From positions 1 to 64,000 of the forward strand of contig NZ_QVTD01000017.1 of assembly GCF_003429105.1 (NCBI RefSeq): a stretch of DNA of 64,000 bases, written 5' to 3'. The translations under genes and the position numbers were made by a program. The notes beneath the pieces are model-generated. The model was not told the DNA's origin, searched no databases, and was given only the letters and a program-made list of their open reading frames with translations. The stretch comes from Peribacillus glennii. Lineage in GTDB: Bacteria > Bacillota > Bacilli > Bacillales > DSM-1321. Within the stretch, counting starts at the first letter, position 1, and the number at the start of each line of letters is the position of its first letter. This document shows, in pieces, positions 26,021 to 34,560 of the stretch.

Positions 26021-27985
26021 CTACTCTTTTATCCCTTCTTTAATCTTTTTCCCTTCGACAAATGAAGGGGTTCGCAGTCCTAAGAGACTGTATACGGTAG
26101 GTGCAATGTCCAGGTTCGATATGGGATGGATCGTTTTATCTTTTTCGATCCGATCTCCTATGGCAAGGAACACCGGTTTTAATTTTTCACGGTCTGGATC
26201 TCCGCCATGGGTTCCCAGTTCCAGGGTAGGTGTAACTGCTTTCTTGTAATCTTTTCCCATGACATAGCCGGATCCGGCCAGCAAGAGAATATCCCCTGAA
26301 TGCTTATTATCGAGACTGTCTATTCTCTTTGTAATGATTACGTTTTTATAAGGGTGGACTTTTTCTTCGATTAAATAATGATAGAGATTTATAGCATTCT
26401 CCTTGTAAAGCGGAATATTGAAGCCCTGACTGGGTATGCTTTCGGCGGTTTCCCTGATTGTATGCTTGAAGTAGCTGAACTTCCCCGTTGGCTTGATTTG
26501 ATAAGTTCTAAACAATTGCACGATTTTCTTTTCTACTTCTTCGTAATCATCCCATGGAACGGCCCCTCCCTTTTCCCTTTCTTTTACATTAATGTATACA
26601 TGTGCAGTTCCACTGGAGGACACTGCATACGCGCTTGAATTCTTACTATCAATTTTGCCCTCTTCATCAAGCTTCAACAGGCCTGCTTTCTTTAACAGAT
26701 GATTAGGATTGAGCATCGAATGGGCAGGCTCCATGCCATGATCGGATACAATGAATAAGTGATCCCTGCTTTTAAGGGATTCAAGTGTCCTGCCTACGAC
26801 TTGATCGGCTAGTTTGTACGACCATTCAACGTAACCCATATACTTCTTTGACTTTTCCTTTGTGTAGCCAGGCTGCCGTGGATCGGTCAGTAAAAATTGA
26901 TGCTCCTCATGATCGATTTGCGGCGCGTAAAACATTAACAAATCGGGCTTGTATTTATTCTTGATATACAGTGATACATCCGTAACCCAATCGACAAACC
27001 TTGTGCTGATTTGTTCATATTCCTCCCGCGAGATCCATCCCTTGTTAAAGGCTTCCGAATCATCCTGTACTGGGAAAAAACCGAATGTATCGTGAATATC
27101 CTTTGCAAAGCCGTGAGGGCCGTCGATAACACCCGAGGAAACGGCAGTCCGGTACATCGTGACGCCATTTAAGTCATCCGGTGTCTCCTTGAATTTAAAC
27201 CAAAATCCTGCCATAAGGCCGCCTTTTACAGGCAAGGGGAGAGACGCCCATTCATCTCGCTCTGCGACTGCATCCTTTTCATCGACCTGTTTATCGTCGG
27301 ACAATATGAATGTTAGATAGTTTCTTTTGCCGTCATTGGTGGAATCAACAGCCAAAACATGAATGATTTGATTCTTTGCTTTCTCCATCTGTACCTCAAA
27401 ACTTGCTTCAAATAATGGGCCGAAATGTGTCCCGGGATATTTCCAGCCGTGTGCTTCCTTAAATGAGAGCTTTTCCAAATTACTCGGGGACCACGTTTCT
27501 CCATAATAGACAGAATAATTCCCTTGATGTCCGGCCGTCGGGTTGGCACCGGCAAAAGCTACTGTCGCGGTCGTCTTCCCTTGTTTTTTTGCCTCTACCC
27601 AAAGGGGATTAACCTGCAGTCGGTTTTTAAATGCATCCTTGGTATTGAGAAGTTCTGTTTCAGGTTCATGCCATTGGTTGCTGACAAAACCGGTTTTGGA
27701 AGGAGTCGCTCCTGTAGCGATCGCAGCATGAGAGGGAGCTGTTAAAGAAGGGGTAATGGTCTTGGACGATTCGGCCATGATTCCATTGTCCATCACCTTT
27801 TTTATTGAAGGCAGTTTACCTTCTGTTATATATTTCCTCGTCAAATCATTTCGCATCCCGTCAAACGAGATCATTACAACCTTATCATGGGATGTTTTAT
27901 CTGATGGCGCTGCGGAAGCGGACCCGCTCAAGGTAAAGAATCCTATAAAGAGTAAAAATGCAAGTAAGCGTAGTTTGTTATACAT
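26021..27985 (-). CDS. Secreted type I phosphodiesterase/nucleotide pyrophosphatase (alkaline phosphatase superfamily)
   Basis: The product has 654 residues. A signal peptide (MYNKLRLLAFLLFIGFFTLS, cleavage near ASA-AP) precedes the full catalytic core of the Phosphodiest family (pfam01663). The first metal Asp is in MISFDGMRND (about 43-52), the nucleophile region is TPSLTAPSHAAIATG (about 80), and the second metal site is in YAPQIDHEEHQ (about 355), then SDHGM (about 415), with a final His in GTHGGD (about 595). The enzyme splits phosphodiester or phosphoanhydride bonds outside the cell, perhaps to salvage phosphate; the substrate cannot be read from sequence. AGGAGG precedes the ATG. Single gene. 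Confidence 0.88.
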   Translation of the reverse strand: MYNKLRLLAFLLFIGFFTLSGSASAAPSDKTSHDKVVMISFDGMRNDLTRKYITEGKLPSIKKVMDNGIMAESSKTITPSLTAPSHAAIATGATPSKTGFVSNQWHEPETELLNTKDAFKNRLQVNPLWVEAKKQGKTTATVAFAGANPTAGHQGNYSVYYGETWSPSNLEKLSFKEAHGWKYPGTHFGPLFEASFEVQMEKAKNQIIHVLAVDSTNDGKRNYLTFILSDDKQVDEKDAVAERDEWASLPLPVKGGLMAGFWFKFKETPDDLNGVTMYRTAVSSGVIDGPHGFAKDIHDTFGFFPVQDDSEAFNKGWISREEYEQISTRFVDWVTDVSLYIKNKYKPDLLMFYAPQIDHEEHQFLLTDPRQPGYTKEKSKKYMGYVEWSYKLADQVVGRTLESLKSRDHLFIVSDHGMEPAHSMLNPNHLLKKAGLLKLDEEGKIDSKNSSAYAVSSSGTAHVYINVKEREKGGAVPWDDYEEVEKKIVQLFRTYQIKPTGKFSYFKHTIRETAESIPSQGFNIPLYKENAINLYHYLIEEKVHPYKNVIITKRIDSLDNKHSGDILLLAGSGYVMGKDYKKAVTPTLELGTHGGDPDREKLKPVFLAIGDRIEKDKTIHPISNLDIAPTVYSLLGLRTPSFVEGKKIKEGIKE

Positions 27986-28488
27986 ATATGTCCTCCTGAG
28001 ATGTCACTTTCACAGGACTTTACCCGTTTTAAAAACGGTAGTAAACAAGTCAGCACTCTATTTAAGTGTGAAGCTTTTTACTCTCCCATAATTTTGTTTC
28101 ACAAAATTAGACAAGGATGTTTAGTACAAGCAGACCCAACGACTTCCATGCTCACCGGCATACAACAAAAAAAGGTTGGAAGTGGAGTATTTATGACATA
28201 TGATGTTTCGTGTCGTAATTGATTCTTAAGGTGGAAGAACGTCCCGTTTTTGAGGTGCATTTCCGAAGGATTTAATATCATCATACGTAGCGCGTTATGT
28301 GACCCTGCTAATTTTTCATCAGGGTAGTTTGCTAGAATTTAATGGAACGATTGATTAAGAAAAAGAGAGAACCTGAAATTACAACTGTGATGGTGCCAGG
28401 GCCGAATTGGATAACAAAAGTAAAATGTAATCCGATAAATTAAACGATGGTGGAAAGATAGTAACTGGGTGAAAATGGAGGTTCGACT
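27986..28488. other. Intergenic region before the DUF262 pair
   Basis: About 500 bases between divergent genes. No family-like coding stretch, repeat or RNA is visible. It must carry the promoters of the phosphodiesterase gene (minus) and of the DUF262 operon (plus). Confidence 0.4.
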
Positions 28489-30126
28489 ATGGCAAGTTTC
28501 ATTAAAATGAAAACGGTAAACGATCTTCGGAGAGATATGTCATTTTTCATACCGTCCTATCAAAGAGGATATCGCTGGGATGAACAGCAGGTATTGAATT
28601 TATTGAATGATATTTATGATTTTATGCAATCTGATTCGTCTGACTTTTATTGTTTACAGCCTATTGTAGTTCGAGAACGCAATGGCGAAGCAAATGGCAA
28701 AAAACATTATGAAGTAATTGATGGCCAGCAGAGATTAACCACGATTAAAATTATTTTATCGTATCTGGGAAGATCGAATTATGATATTACCTATGAAATA
28801 CGGCCGGATAGTGAGAAAACCTTAAATAATTTAGACAGTGTTGAACCGCAAAAAAATATTGACTTTTTTTTCTTCAAGAAGGCATACGAAACGGTGAAAA
28901 ACTGGTTCAATGCTCCACGAATGGATTCGGAAACGCTGGAGGATGAATTTCATATTGCTTTAGGAAAACGCGTGAAGGTCATTTGGTACGAGGTCGACCC
29001 TACAATTGAGGTTAGGGAAGTATTTAGCCGCTTGAATATAGGTAAAATCCCGCTAACAAATGCCGAGCTGATTAAAGCGCTTATTTTAACTGCCAATAAA
29101 GACCGCCAGCTTGAAATGGCCAATGAGTGGGATTCTATCGAACGTAAACTGCGTGATAACCGATTTTGGTACTTCATCAATCCGGAAAAAAAGTATACAA
29201 GCCGGATTGAGCTGCTGTTTGATCTGTATACAAAAAACACACAAAACGAACAGTATGACAAATTCTACACCTTTTATAAAATTCAAGAGCAAGCTGACCT
29301 GCGTACAGTCTGGCAGCAAATCAAATCATATTTAGCATTATTGGAAGAGTGGTTTGAGGACCATACGCTCTATCATTACATCGGGTACTTAATGCAGAAT
29401 AAAGACATCGCTGACATAATAGATGTTTATGAACATCCTGAAATCACCGACAAAATTGCGTTTCGAAACTCTTTAAAGAAACAAATCTACCAGCAAATTG
29501 ATGGAATTGATTTAAGTGAATTACAGTATGGACAAGACAACCATCATATTAAAAATGTTCTTCTCTTATTTAATATAGCAACTACATTAAATCAAAAGAA
29601 TTACGATGTCCGATTCCCTTTTGATGCTTATGTAGATGGGAAATGGAGTATCGAACATATACACGCCCAAAATACAGAGGGGCTCCGGACAAAGGAACTT
29701 TGGCGGGCGTGGATCAGTGATTCTATTAAACTGTTTGACCAGCTGCATGACCCATCAGATGCAGCAATCATTCAGAGATTAAAGGGTGAGTTACATAATC
29801 AAAATTTAACACAAATGGAATTCGATGAGTTATTTACCATGGTTATTGGCTCCACAGAAGAGAGATTTGGGACTGATTTGGATACGCTTGATAATCTGGC
29901 TTTGCTCGATCAAGGGACAAATAGTGCACTGGGAAATCACTTTTATCCAGTTAAATATCGGAAACTGTTGGATTATGACAAAAAGGGAAATTTCATTCCT
30001 ATATGTACACGCAATGTATTTATGAAATATTATAGCCACGAGGTTGAACACTTCCAGCTTTGGAGCGTTTCAGATCGCAGCGGCTATTTAGAGGCAATCA
30101 AAAAATCATTTGAAATCTTTCAATAA
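28489..30126 (+). CDS. DUF262 / DUF1524 (HNH) protein, GmrSD-like; first gene of a two-gene cassette
   Basis: The product has 545 residues. The N-terminal DUF262 (ParB/Srx-like) domain shows IPSYQRGYRW at 21-30 and the nucleotide-pocket motif DGQQRLTT at 78-85. The C-terminal DUF1524 domain shows a His-Me finger nuclease core: SIEHIHAQN at about 387-395, then LDNLALLDQGTNSALGNHF and YPVKY at about 464-487. All key His/Asn positions seem present. The combination is that of GmrSD-type type IV restriction enzymes and of DUF262 defence proteins, which use NTP binding to control DNA cleavage. GGAGG precedes the ATG. Twelve bases separate it from a second DUF262 gene. No methylase or specificity subunit is adjacent. 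Defence function is inferred. Confidence 0.85.
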   Translation: MASFIKMKTVNDLRRDMSFFIPSYQRGYRWDEQQVLNLLNDIYDFMQSDSSDFYCLQPIVVRERNGEANGKKHYEVIDGQQRLTTIKIILSYLGRSNYDITYEIRPDSEKTLNNLDSVEPQKNIDFFFFKKAYETVKNWFNAPRMDSETLEDEFHIALGKRVKVIWYEVDPTIEVREVFSRLNIGKIPLTNAELIKALILTANKDRQLEMANEWDSIERKLRDNRFWYFINPEKKYTSRIELLFDLYTKNTQNEQYDKFYTFYKIQEQADLRTVWQQIKSYLALLEEWFEDHTLYHYIGYLMQNKDIADIIDVYEHPEITDKIAFRNSLKKQIYQQIDGIDLSELQYGQDNHHIKNVLLLFNIATTLNQKNYDVRFPFDAYVDGKWSIEHIHAQNTEGLRTKELWRAWISDSIKLFDQLHDPSDAAIIQRLKGELHNQNLTQMEFDELFTMVIGSTEERFGTDLDTLDNLALLDQGTNSALGNHFYPVKYRKLLDYDKKGNFIPICTRNVFMKYYSHEVEHFQLWSVSDRSGYLEAIKKSFEIFQ

Positions 30127-30138
30127 AGGAGATAAGGC

Positions 30139-32316
30139 ATGACTGCGCCTAATACATTTTGGAAGCTGCTTGAAACCTATGATGTACATATTCCGATGAT
30201 TCAGCGGGACTACGCACAGGGACGTAATGATGATCGGACGATAGAAATACGTTCTTCGTTACTGGAAAACATAAAGGGTGCTCTTGTCGATAACAAGAAC
30301 CTGGATTTTGATTTCATTTATGGATCAATAGAAAAGAATGTATTGTCTCCCCTGGACGGGCAACAGCGTCTCACTGTTTTGTTTTTGCTGCATTGGTATT
30401 TTGCTGTCAAAGAACAAAAGAACATTTCAGAAACATTGGTAAAATTCTCGTATTCAACCAGGGTCAGTGCCCGTGATTTTTGCGAACAACTAACAAGACA
30501 GCCCATTTCCTATACGGAGTTTAATGGAACAACTGTGGCATCAATCATAAAAAACAAGAAATGGTTCCAGTTCCGCTGGAAAATGGATCCTACGGTAGAA
30601 GGGATGCTTGTCGTGTTAGATGCCATACACGACATCTATGAATCTATAGATCAACCGGTTTTAGATAAGCTAATGAGTGATGATTGTCCCATCACATTTA
30701 GTTTCCTTGAGCTGAAACGATTTGGCTTGGGCGATGAACTGTATATTAAGATGAATTCACGCGGTAAGCCTCTTTCAACCTTTGAGAACTTTAAGGCACA
30801 ATTTGAACAACTGTTAGAGAAAAACGGCTTTGTTGACGAGAGCAAGCATTTTTCTTTGAAGGTTGAAACGGAATGGACGGATCTTCTTTGGGCCTATCGC
30901 GGTAAAGATTACACGATTGATGATGCTTTTATGAAATTGTTTACATTTATAAGCAGTGCTCTTTATCTGAAGGCCCACCTTTCTGTCAGAAGTTCGGGCA
31001 TTCTTACTAAGGATTTCAGTAAGGTGTCTGATTTAGCAGCTGTATACAATAACAAGGAAAATATAGAGTTTTTATTTGCTGTTTTATCTTTATGGAAGGA
31101 CCAACAGGAGATTCATCAGGAGTTTGAAACAATCTTTAACGAGTTGCCTTTATTCAATACTGATATACAGCTTTTTGATAAATGCATCAACAATACGCTG
31201 CAATTGGATGAACGCATACTTCTTTATACAATTATCGTGAAAAAGCTTGCCAAACAGGAAGGAGACTTAGTGGATACGCTGCGTGTCATTCGCAATTTAC
31301 TAAATCGTATTCGCCAAGGAAATAACGGTGTATTCAATAGTAACCTCCGTGTTGAAAATATCGGTCCAATTTTGAACGCAATTGATGAAATCGTTATGTT
31401 AAATAAGCCTATATATGAAGGGCTGCTTGAAATGGATAGCCTTTCCGGCATTGCCGAACGCAGCTTGTTGCAGGAGAAGGAAAAAGCGGCGCTAATTAAA
31501 AAAAATCCGCAGCTAAAGACAGATCTTCACAAGCTTGAGGATATACCAAGACTTAAAGGGGCTGTTCATCTATGGATCGATGCCTTTCTTAACTATCCTA
31601 ATCAGCTTCCCTATACGCTTATGGAGATTGAAAAGATCAGTCCTGCACTTTTATCTCGTGCCATGCTTTCGATTGGTAATTATCAGGTGAAGATTGGATC
31701 CAGCAATTTAGGGGCACGTTATTTATTCGGCGGCAATAGTGCCAACCTTGAATTTTTATGGACTTATAATAAAGATTCCCTGAAACCTTTCTTTACCAAG
31801 TTTATTACAGCCATTATGAATTCGCGCGGTCAATCTATGGAGGAGAAAGTTTCATCCCTAATTGAGACGAAAAAATGGACGATGTTCGACTGGCAATACT
31901 ATTTTATAAAATACGACTCGATGATAAAGGACTATTATCAAGTATTTACTTTCTCTGACAATGACAATGCCAAACTGTCCGGCATCGAACGCCTATCCGG
32001 CATAAATTTGCAGTCCGTACACATTAACCCGATTTATGAAGCAATTGTTATGTTAGTTGACGATGATTCTATTTGTAGAATGGAAGACTGTCAAAAGCGT
32101 TTGACAGAGCGAAGTGAAATAAAAATGGCGAATAATATCGTCTTCAGGCTAAATGGCACCCAATGGACATACGCAGTTGACACCCAAATGAAGGATGACC
32201 TGGACCGCTATGCACAAACAATAAGCAATTACGATATAGTTGAGCAAGGCTATGCTCTTGTCATGAAGGCGCATGAATTAGTAAGCGCTGCTGCGGTGCC
32301 TGTCACCACCGGATAA
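30139..32316 (+). CDS. DUF262 protein, second gene of the cassette
   Basis: The product has 725 residues. The DUF262 domain shows IPMIQRDYAQGR at 19-30 and DGQQRLTV at 73-80. The conserved segment DELYIKMNSRGKPLSTFENF at about 200-220 is typical of larger DUF262 partners. The C-terminal ~480 residues are mostly helical; I see no DUF1524 HEH core and no other catalytic motif. AAAGGAG lies just before the ATG. It is co-transcribed with the DUF262-DUF1524 gene and probably forms a complex with it. The last codons run through a GGTGCCTGTCACC repeat unit (32295-32307), which supplies the residues A-V-P-V-T-T-G, so the C-terminus may have been altered by that element. Confidence 0.82.
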   Translation: MTAPNTFWKLLETYDVHIPMIQRDYAQGRNDDRTIEIRSSLLENIKGALVDNKNLDFDFIYGSIEKNVLSPLDGQQRLTVLFLLHWYFAVKEQKNISETLVKFSYSTRVSARDFCEQLTRQPISYTEFNGTTVASIIKNKKWFQFRWKMDPTVEGMLVVLDAIHDIYESIDQPVLDKLMSDDCPITFSFLELKRFGLGDELYIKMNSRGKPLSTFENFKAQFEQLLEKNGFVDESKHFSLKVETEWTDLLWAYRGKDYTIDDAFMKLFTFISSALYLKAHLSVRSSGILTKDFSKVSDLAAVYNNKENIEFLFAVLSLWKDQQEIHQEFETIFNELPLFNTDIQLFDKCINNTLQLDERILLYTIIVKKLAKQEGDLVDTLRVIRNLLNRIRQGNNGVFNSNLRVENIGPILNAIDEIVMLNKPIYEGLLEMDSLSGIAERSLLQEKEKAALIKKNPQLKTDLHKLEDIPRLKGAVHLWIDAFLNYPNQLPYTLMEIEKISPALLSRAMLSIGNYQVKIGSSNLGARYLFGGNSANLEFLWTYNKDSLKPFFTKFITAIMNSRGQSMEEKVSSLIETKKWTMFDWQYYFIKYDSMIKDYYQVFTFSDNDNAKLSGIERLSGINLQSVHINPIYEAIVMLVDDDSICRMEDCQKRLTERSEIKMANNIVFRLNGTQWTYAVDTQMKDDLDRYAQTISNYDIVEQGYALVMKAHELVSAAAVPVTTG
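32295..32307. repeat. GGTGCCTGTCACC unit inside the 3' end of a gene
   Basis: This 13-base near-palindrome matches the motif at 35899-35931, 16967-16979 and (with one change) 104-116. Here it forms part of the coding end of the second DUF262 gene. Confidence 0.7.
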
Positions 32317-32330
32317 TGGAGTTTAAAAGA

Positions 32331-32360
32331 AAAACAGAGAGTTTTTGGCTCTCTGTTTTT
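32331..32360 (+). terminator. Terminator of the DUF262 operon
   Basis: AAACAGAGAG pairs with CTCTCTGTTT across a loop of T and G, followed by T. It lies just after the second DUF262 gene. Confidence 0.85.
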
Positions 32361-32418
32361 GCGTTTAGCGGATGCAACTGAAATTAACGTTCTCAATATT
32401 ATCAAATGCCCGCTTCCT

Positions 32419-33261
32419 CTATAATCCCTTTATAAATTTTACTGTTAAAGGTGCTTTAGCACTCAGTTGTTTCCGTGAAGCAGATGACAAATAGTACATG
32501 GCAAAGGTTTCTGCAAAGTATTCTTCAGGATATTGATAATAGGACGCTTTTAATACTTTCTTTTGCTCTGCCTTCCACACTTTGATAAATTTACTTGAAT
32601 GGCTAATGTCTAGCATATAATCAATCGCATGGGCTGTTTCATGAAGTTCAAGATTTATAGCACCATGTCCTTTTCCTCTTTCACTATATCCTATTCGAAC
32701 GATTACCGGATTACCGCCTGCCCCGGGGACATCATCCCATGTTAATCCAGTTCCTTCCCATCCTCTTGGTGTAACACCCTTAAATTCTTCCATTTCCGGT
32801 TCATTTGTTATTGGCCCATTTACGAGTTTAATATTGTAACCATTTTCGTATAACTGTTTTAATAGCTTTGCTGGAATATTATCCAACCGGCTCAACATTG
32901 CATTTGCTTCTTTTTTGTCATATTTTGACTTTGGCAGAATTGCAATTTTTTGCAAATATCTTGCGGAGCTTGATACACTTGCAAATTTTACCTGCTTTGT
33001 AAGTGTATATTCCTTTTTACTTTTATAACGTATCTCAGCCCAGCCACTTTTTGTTGCTGTATACACCGTTAGTTGTGTCCCTTGTTTTAAGCTTCCCAGT
33101 TTTCTTGACTTGCTTGAAGCCTTCTCCATCACATGCAGTATTTCAATTTTTCCTGTTGCTGCATCGGTTTTAGTTGCGGCTTCAGATATCCCGGGAGGCA
33201 GCAGCAAACCTGTAATTAATATAAATGCTAATGCTATTTTCACTATTAATCTGCTTTTCAC
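32419..33261 (-). CDS. Secreted SH3-domain Pro-Pro endopeptidase-like metalloprotease
   Basis: The product has 280 residues and starts at GTG 33261 with AGGGGAAGT upstream. The signal peptide ends near EAA-TK. An SH3b-like domain at about 36-95 (MEKASSKSRKLGSLKQGTQL) is followed by an ATLF/PPEP-type metalloprotease domain at about 105-280. The zinc motif is HETAH at 207-211, with the third ligand Glu in YPEEYFAETFAMYY (about 251), and the family-typical PRGWEGTGLTWDDVPG at 165-180. This matches Zmp1/PPEP-1-like proteases, which cut Pro-Pro bonds in surface proteins and release cells from surfaces. The SH3 domain probably keeps it on the wall. Its substrate is unknown. Single gene. Confidence 0.82.
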   Translation of the reverse strand: MKSRLIVKIALAFILITGLLLPPGISEAATKTDAATGKIEILHVMEKASSKSRKLGSLKQGTQLTVYTATKSGWAEIRYKSKKEYTLTKQVKFASVSSSARYLQKIAILPKSKYDKKEANAMLSRLDNIPAKLLKQLYENGYNIKLVNGPITNEPEMEEFKGVTPRGWEGTGLTWDDVPGAGGNPVIVRIGYSERGKGHGAINLELHETAHAIDYMLDISHSSKFIKVWKAEQKKVLKASYYQYPEEYFAETFAMYYLSSASRKQLSAKAPLTVKFIKGL

Positions 33262-33639
33262 GATGACTTCCCCTTTAGGTAATAATTACTAGGTTCATTG
33301 TAGCATCTTTTTTAGAAAAAATATAAATAGTTTTCTGTAAACAATGTAGTTGTATGCTGAGATGAAAAATTGGTTGAGGAAGTTAGTTTAATAAAATGCG
33401 TACACAGGTTTTCTCCGCCAACCATAATAACAATTTTAACCAGCGCTGGGTCCAAACGTTTTTTCTTTATAAATAGTGTAAGTAACGGCCCTCCATATGA
33501 GAAACCATGCATTTTATGAATGTAAGGAAATATATTACTGTAAGGGGTTAGCCAAAAATGTTTGTCAGATTATCTTACAAGCTTATAGTGTAATCAGGCC
33601 GTTGATGTAAGAATTAACTATATTTATAGGGAAGGAGAA
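33262..33639. other. Divergent intergenic region
   Basis: About 380 bases between the metalloprotease gene and the formamidase operon. No coding pattern, riboswitch fold or repeat that I can support. Confidence 0.4.
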
Positions 33640-34545
33640 ATGAATATGGTCACAATTACGAGAGATCATTCAATCCTGGCCATGTCGCCAAACAATGAAG
33701 CAGCAGCGCGAGCAGCATCAGGAGCTGAAGTGGTGTTTCAAACATTGGATTGTTTCAGCAACACCATTACAAAGGAAGATGAATATTTCAGTTCTGTTGG
33801 CTGGGATCAAATAAATCCTGCCACTGGTCCTTTATATATAGAAGGAGCAGAAGCGGGAGATATTTTAAAAGTGGAAATTCTTGATATTCGTATCGAAGAC
33901 CAGGGTGTCATGGCAGTTGGTCCAGGTATGGGCGTTCTTGGGGAAATAATCAAAAAAGAAGCAACCAGGATCATCCCGATTAAAGATGGGAAGGCCATTT
34001 TTAATGAAAAGCTTCACCTCCCCATAAAGCCGATGATCGGGGTCATTGGAACCGCTCCGCCCAATGAAGACATTCCAACAGGAACACCGGGGGCCCATGG
34101 CGGGAATATGGACTGCAAGAAAATTGCAAAGGGAGCGACTTTATATCTGCCAGTAAATGTTTCGGGTGCATTGCTGGCAATGGGAGATTTGCACGCCATA
34201 ATGGGGGATGGAGAAATTGTGATTTGCGGCCTTGAAATACCGGGGGAAGTAAAGGTTCGTGTAAGTGTCATTAAAGGAGAAACATATCCTCTTCCGCTGC
34301 TTGATGACGGAGAAATGGTGATGACAATCGTTTCAGCCAAAACTGTTGATGAAGCAGCCAAGCAAGCAACGATTTCGATGCATTCAATCCTGGTTGAAAA
34401 GCTGGGCATGACCATTGAAGAGGCTGGAATGTTTCTTTCCATTGGCGGAGACCTGAAGATTTGCCAGGTAGTCGATCCCCTTATGACAGCAAGGATGGAG
34501 CTATCGAAATCAGTATTTGCTCAATACGGGTATAACTTCAAATAG
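33640..34545 (+). CDS. Acetamidase/formamidase family protein
   Basis: The product has 301 residues and covers the FmdA_AmdA family end to end. Conserved blocks include GPLYIEGAEAGDILKVEILD, then GVIGTAPP, GTPGAHGGNMDC (the glycine-histidine loop), and GDLHAIMGDGEI with its metal-binding-type His/Asp. These cytoplasmic enzymes hydrolyse formamide or acetamide to ammonia and the acid, supplying nitrogen. GGAGA precedes ATG 33640. Fifteen bases separate it from an amino-acid permease gene, so the two form an operon; the permease may import the amide or a related amino-acid derivative. The actual substrate is not evident. Confidence 0.88.
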   Translation: MNMVTITRDHSILAMSPNNEAAARAASGAEVVFQTLDCFSNTITKEDEYFSSVGWDQINPATGPLYIEGAEAGDILKVEILDIRIEDQGVMAVGPGMGVLGEIIKKEATRIIPIKDGKAIFNEKLHLPIKPMIGVIGTAPPNEDIPTGTPGAHGGNMDCKKIAKGATLYLPVNVSGALLAMGDLHAIMGDGEIVICGLEIPGEVKVRVSVIKGETYPLPLLDDGEMVMTIVSAKTVDEAAKQATISMHSILVEKLGMTIEEAGMFLSIGGDLKICQVVDPLMTARMELSKSVFAQYGYNFK

Positions 34546-34560
34546 AAAAGAGGGGTAAAT

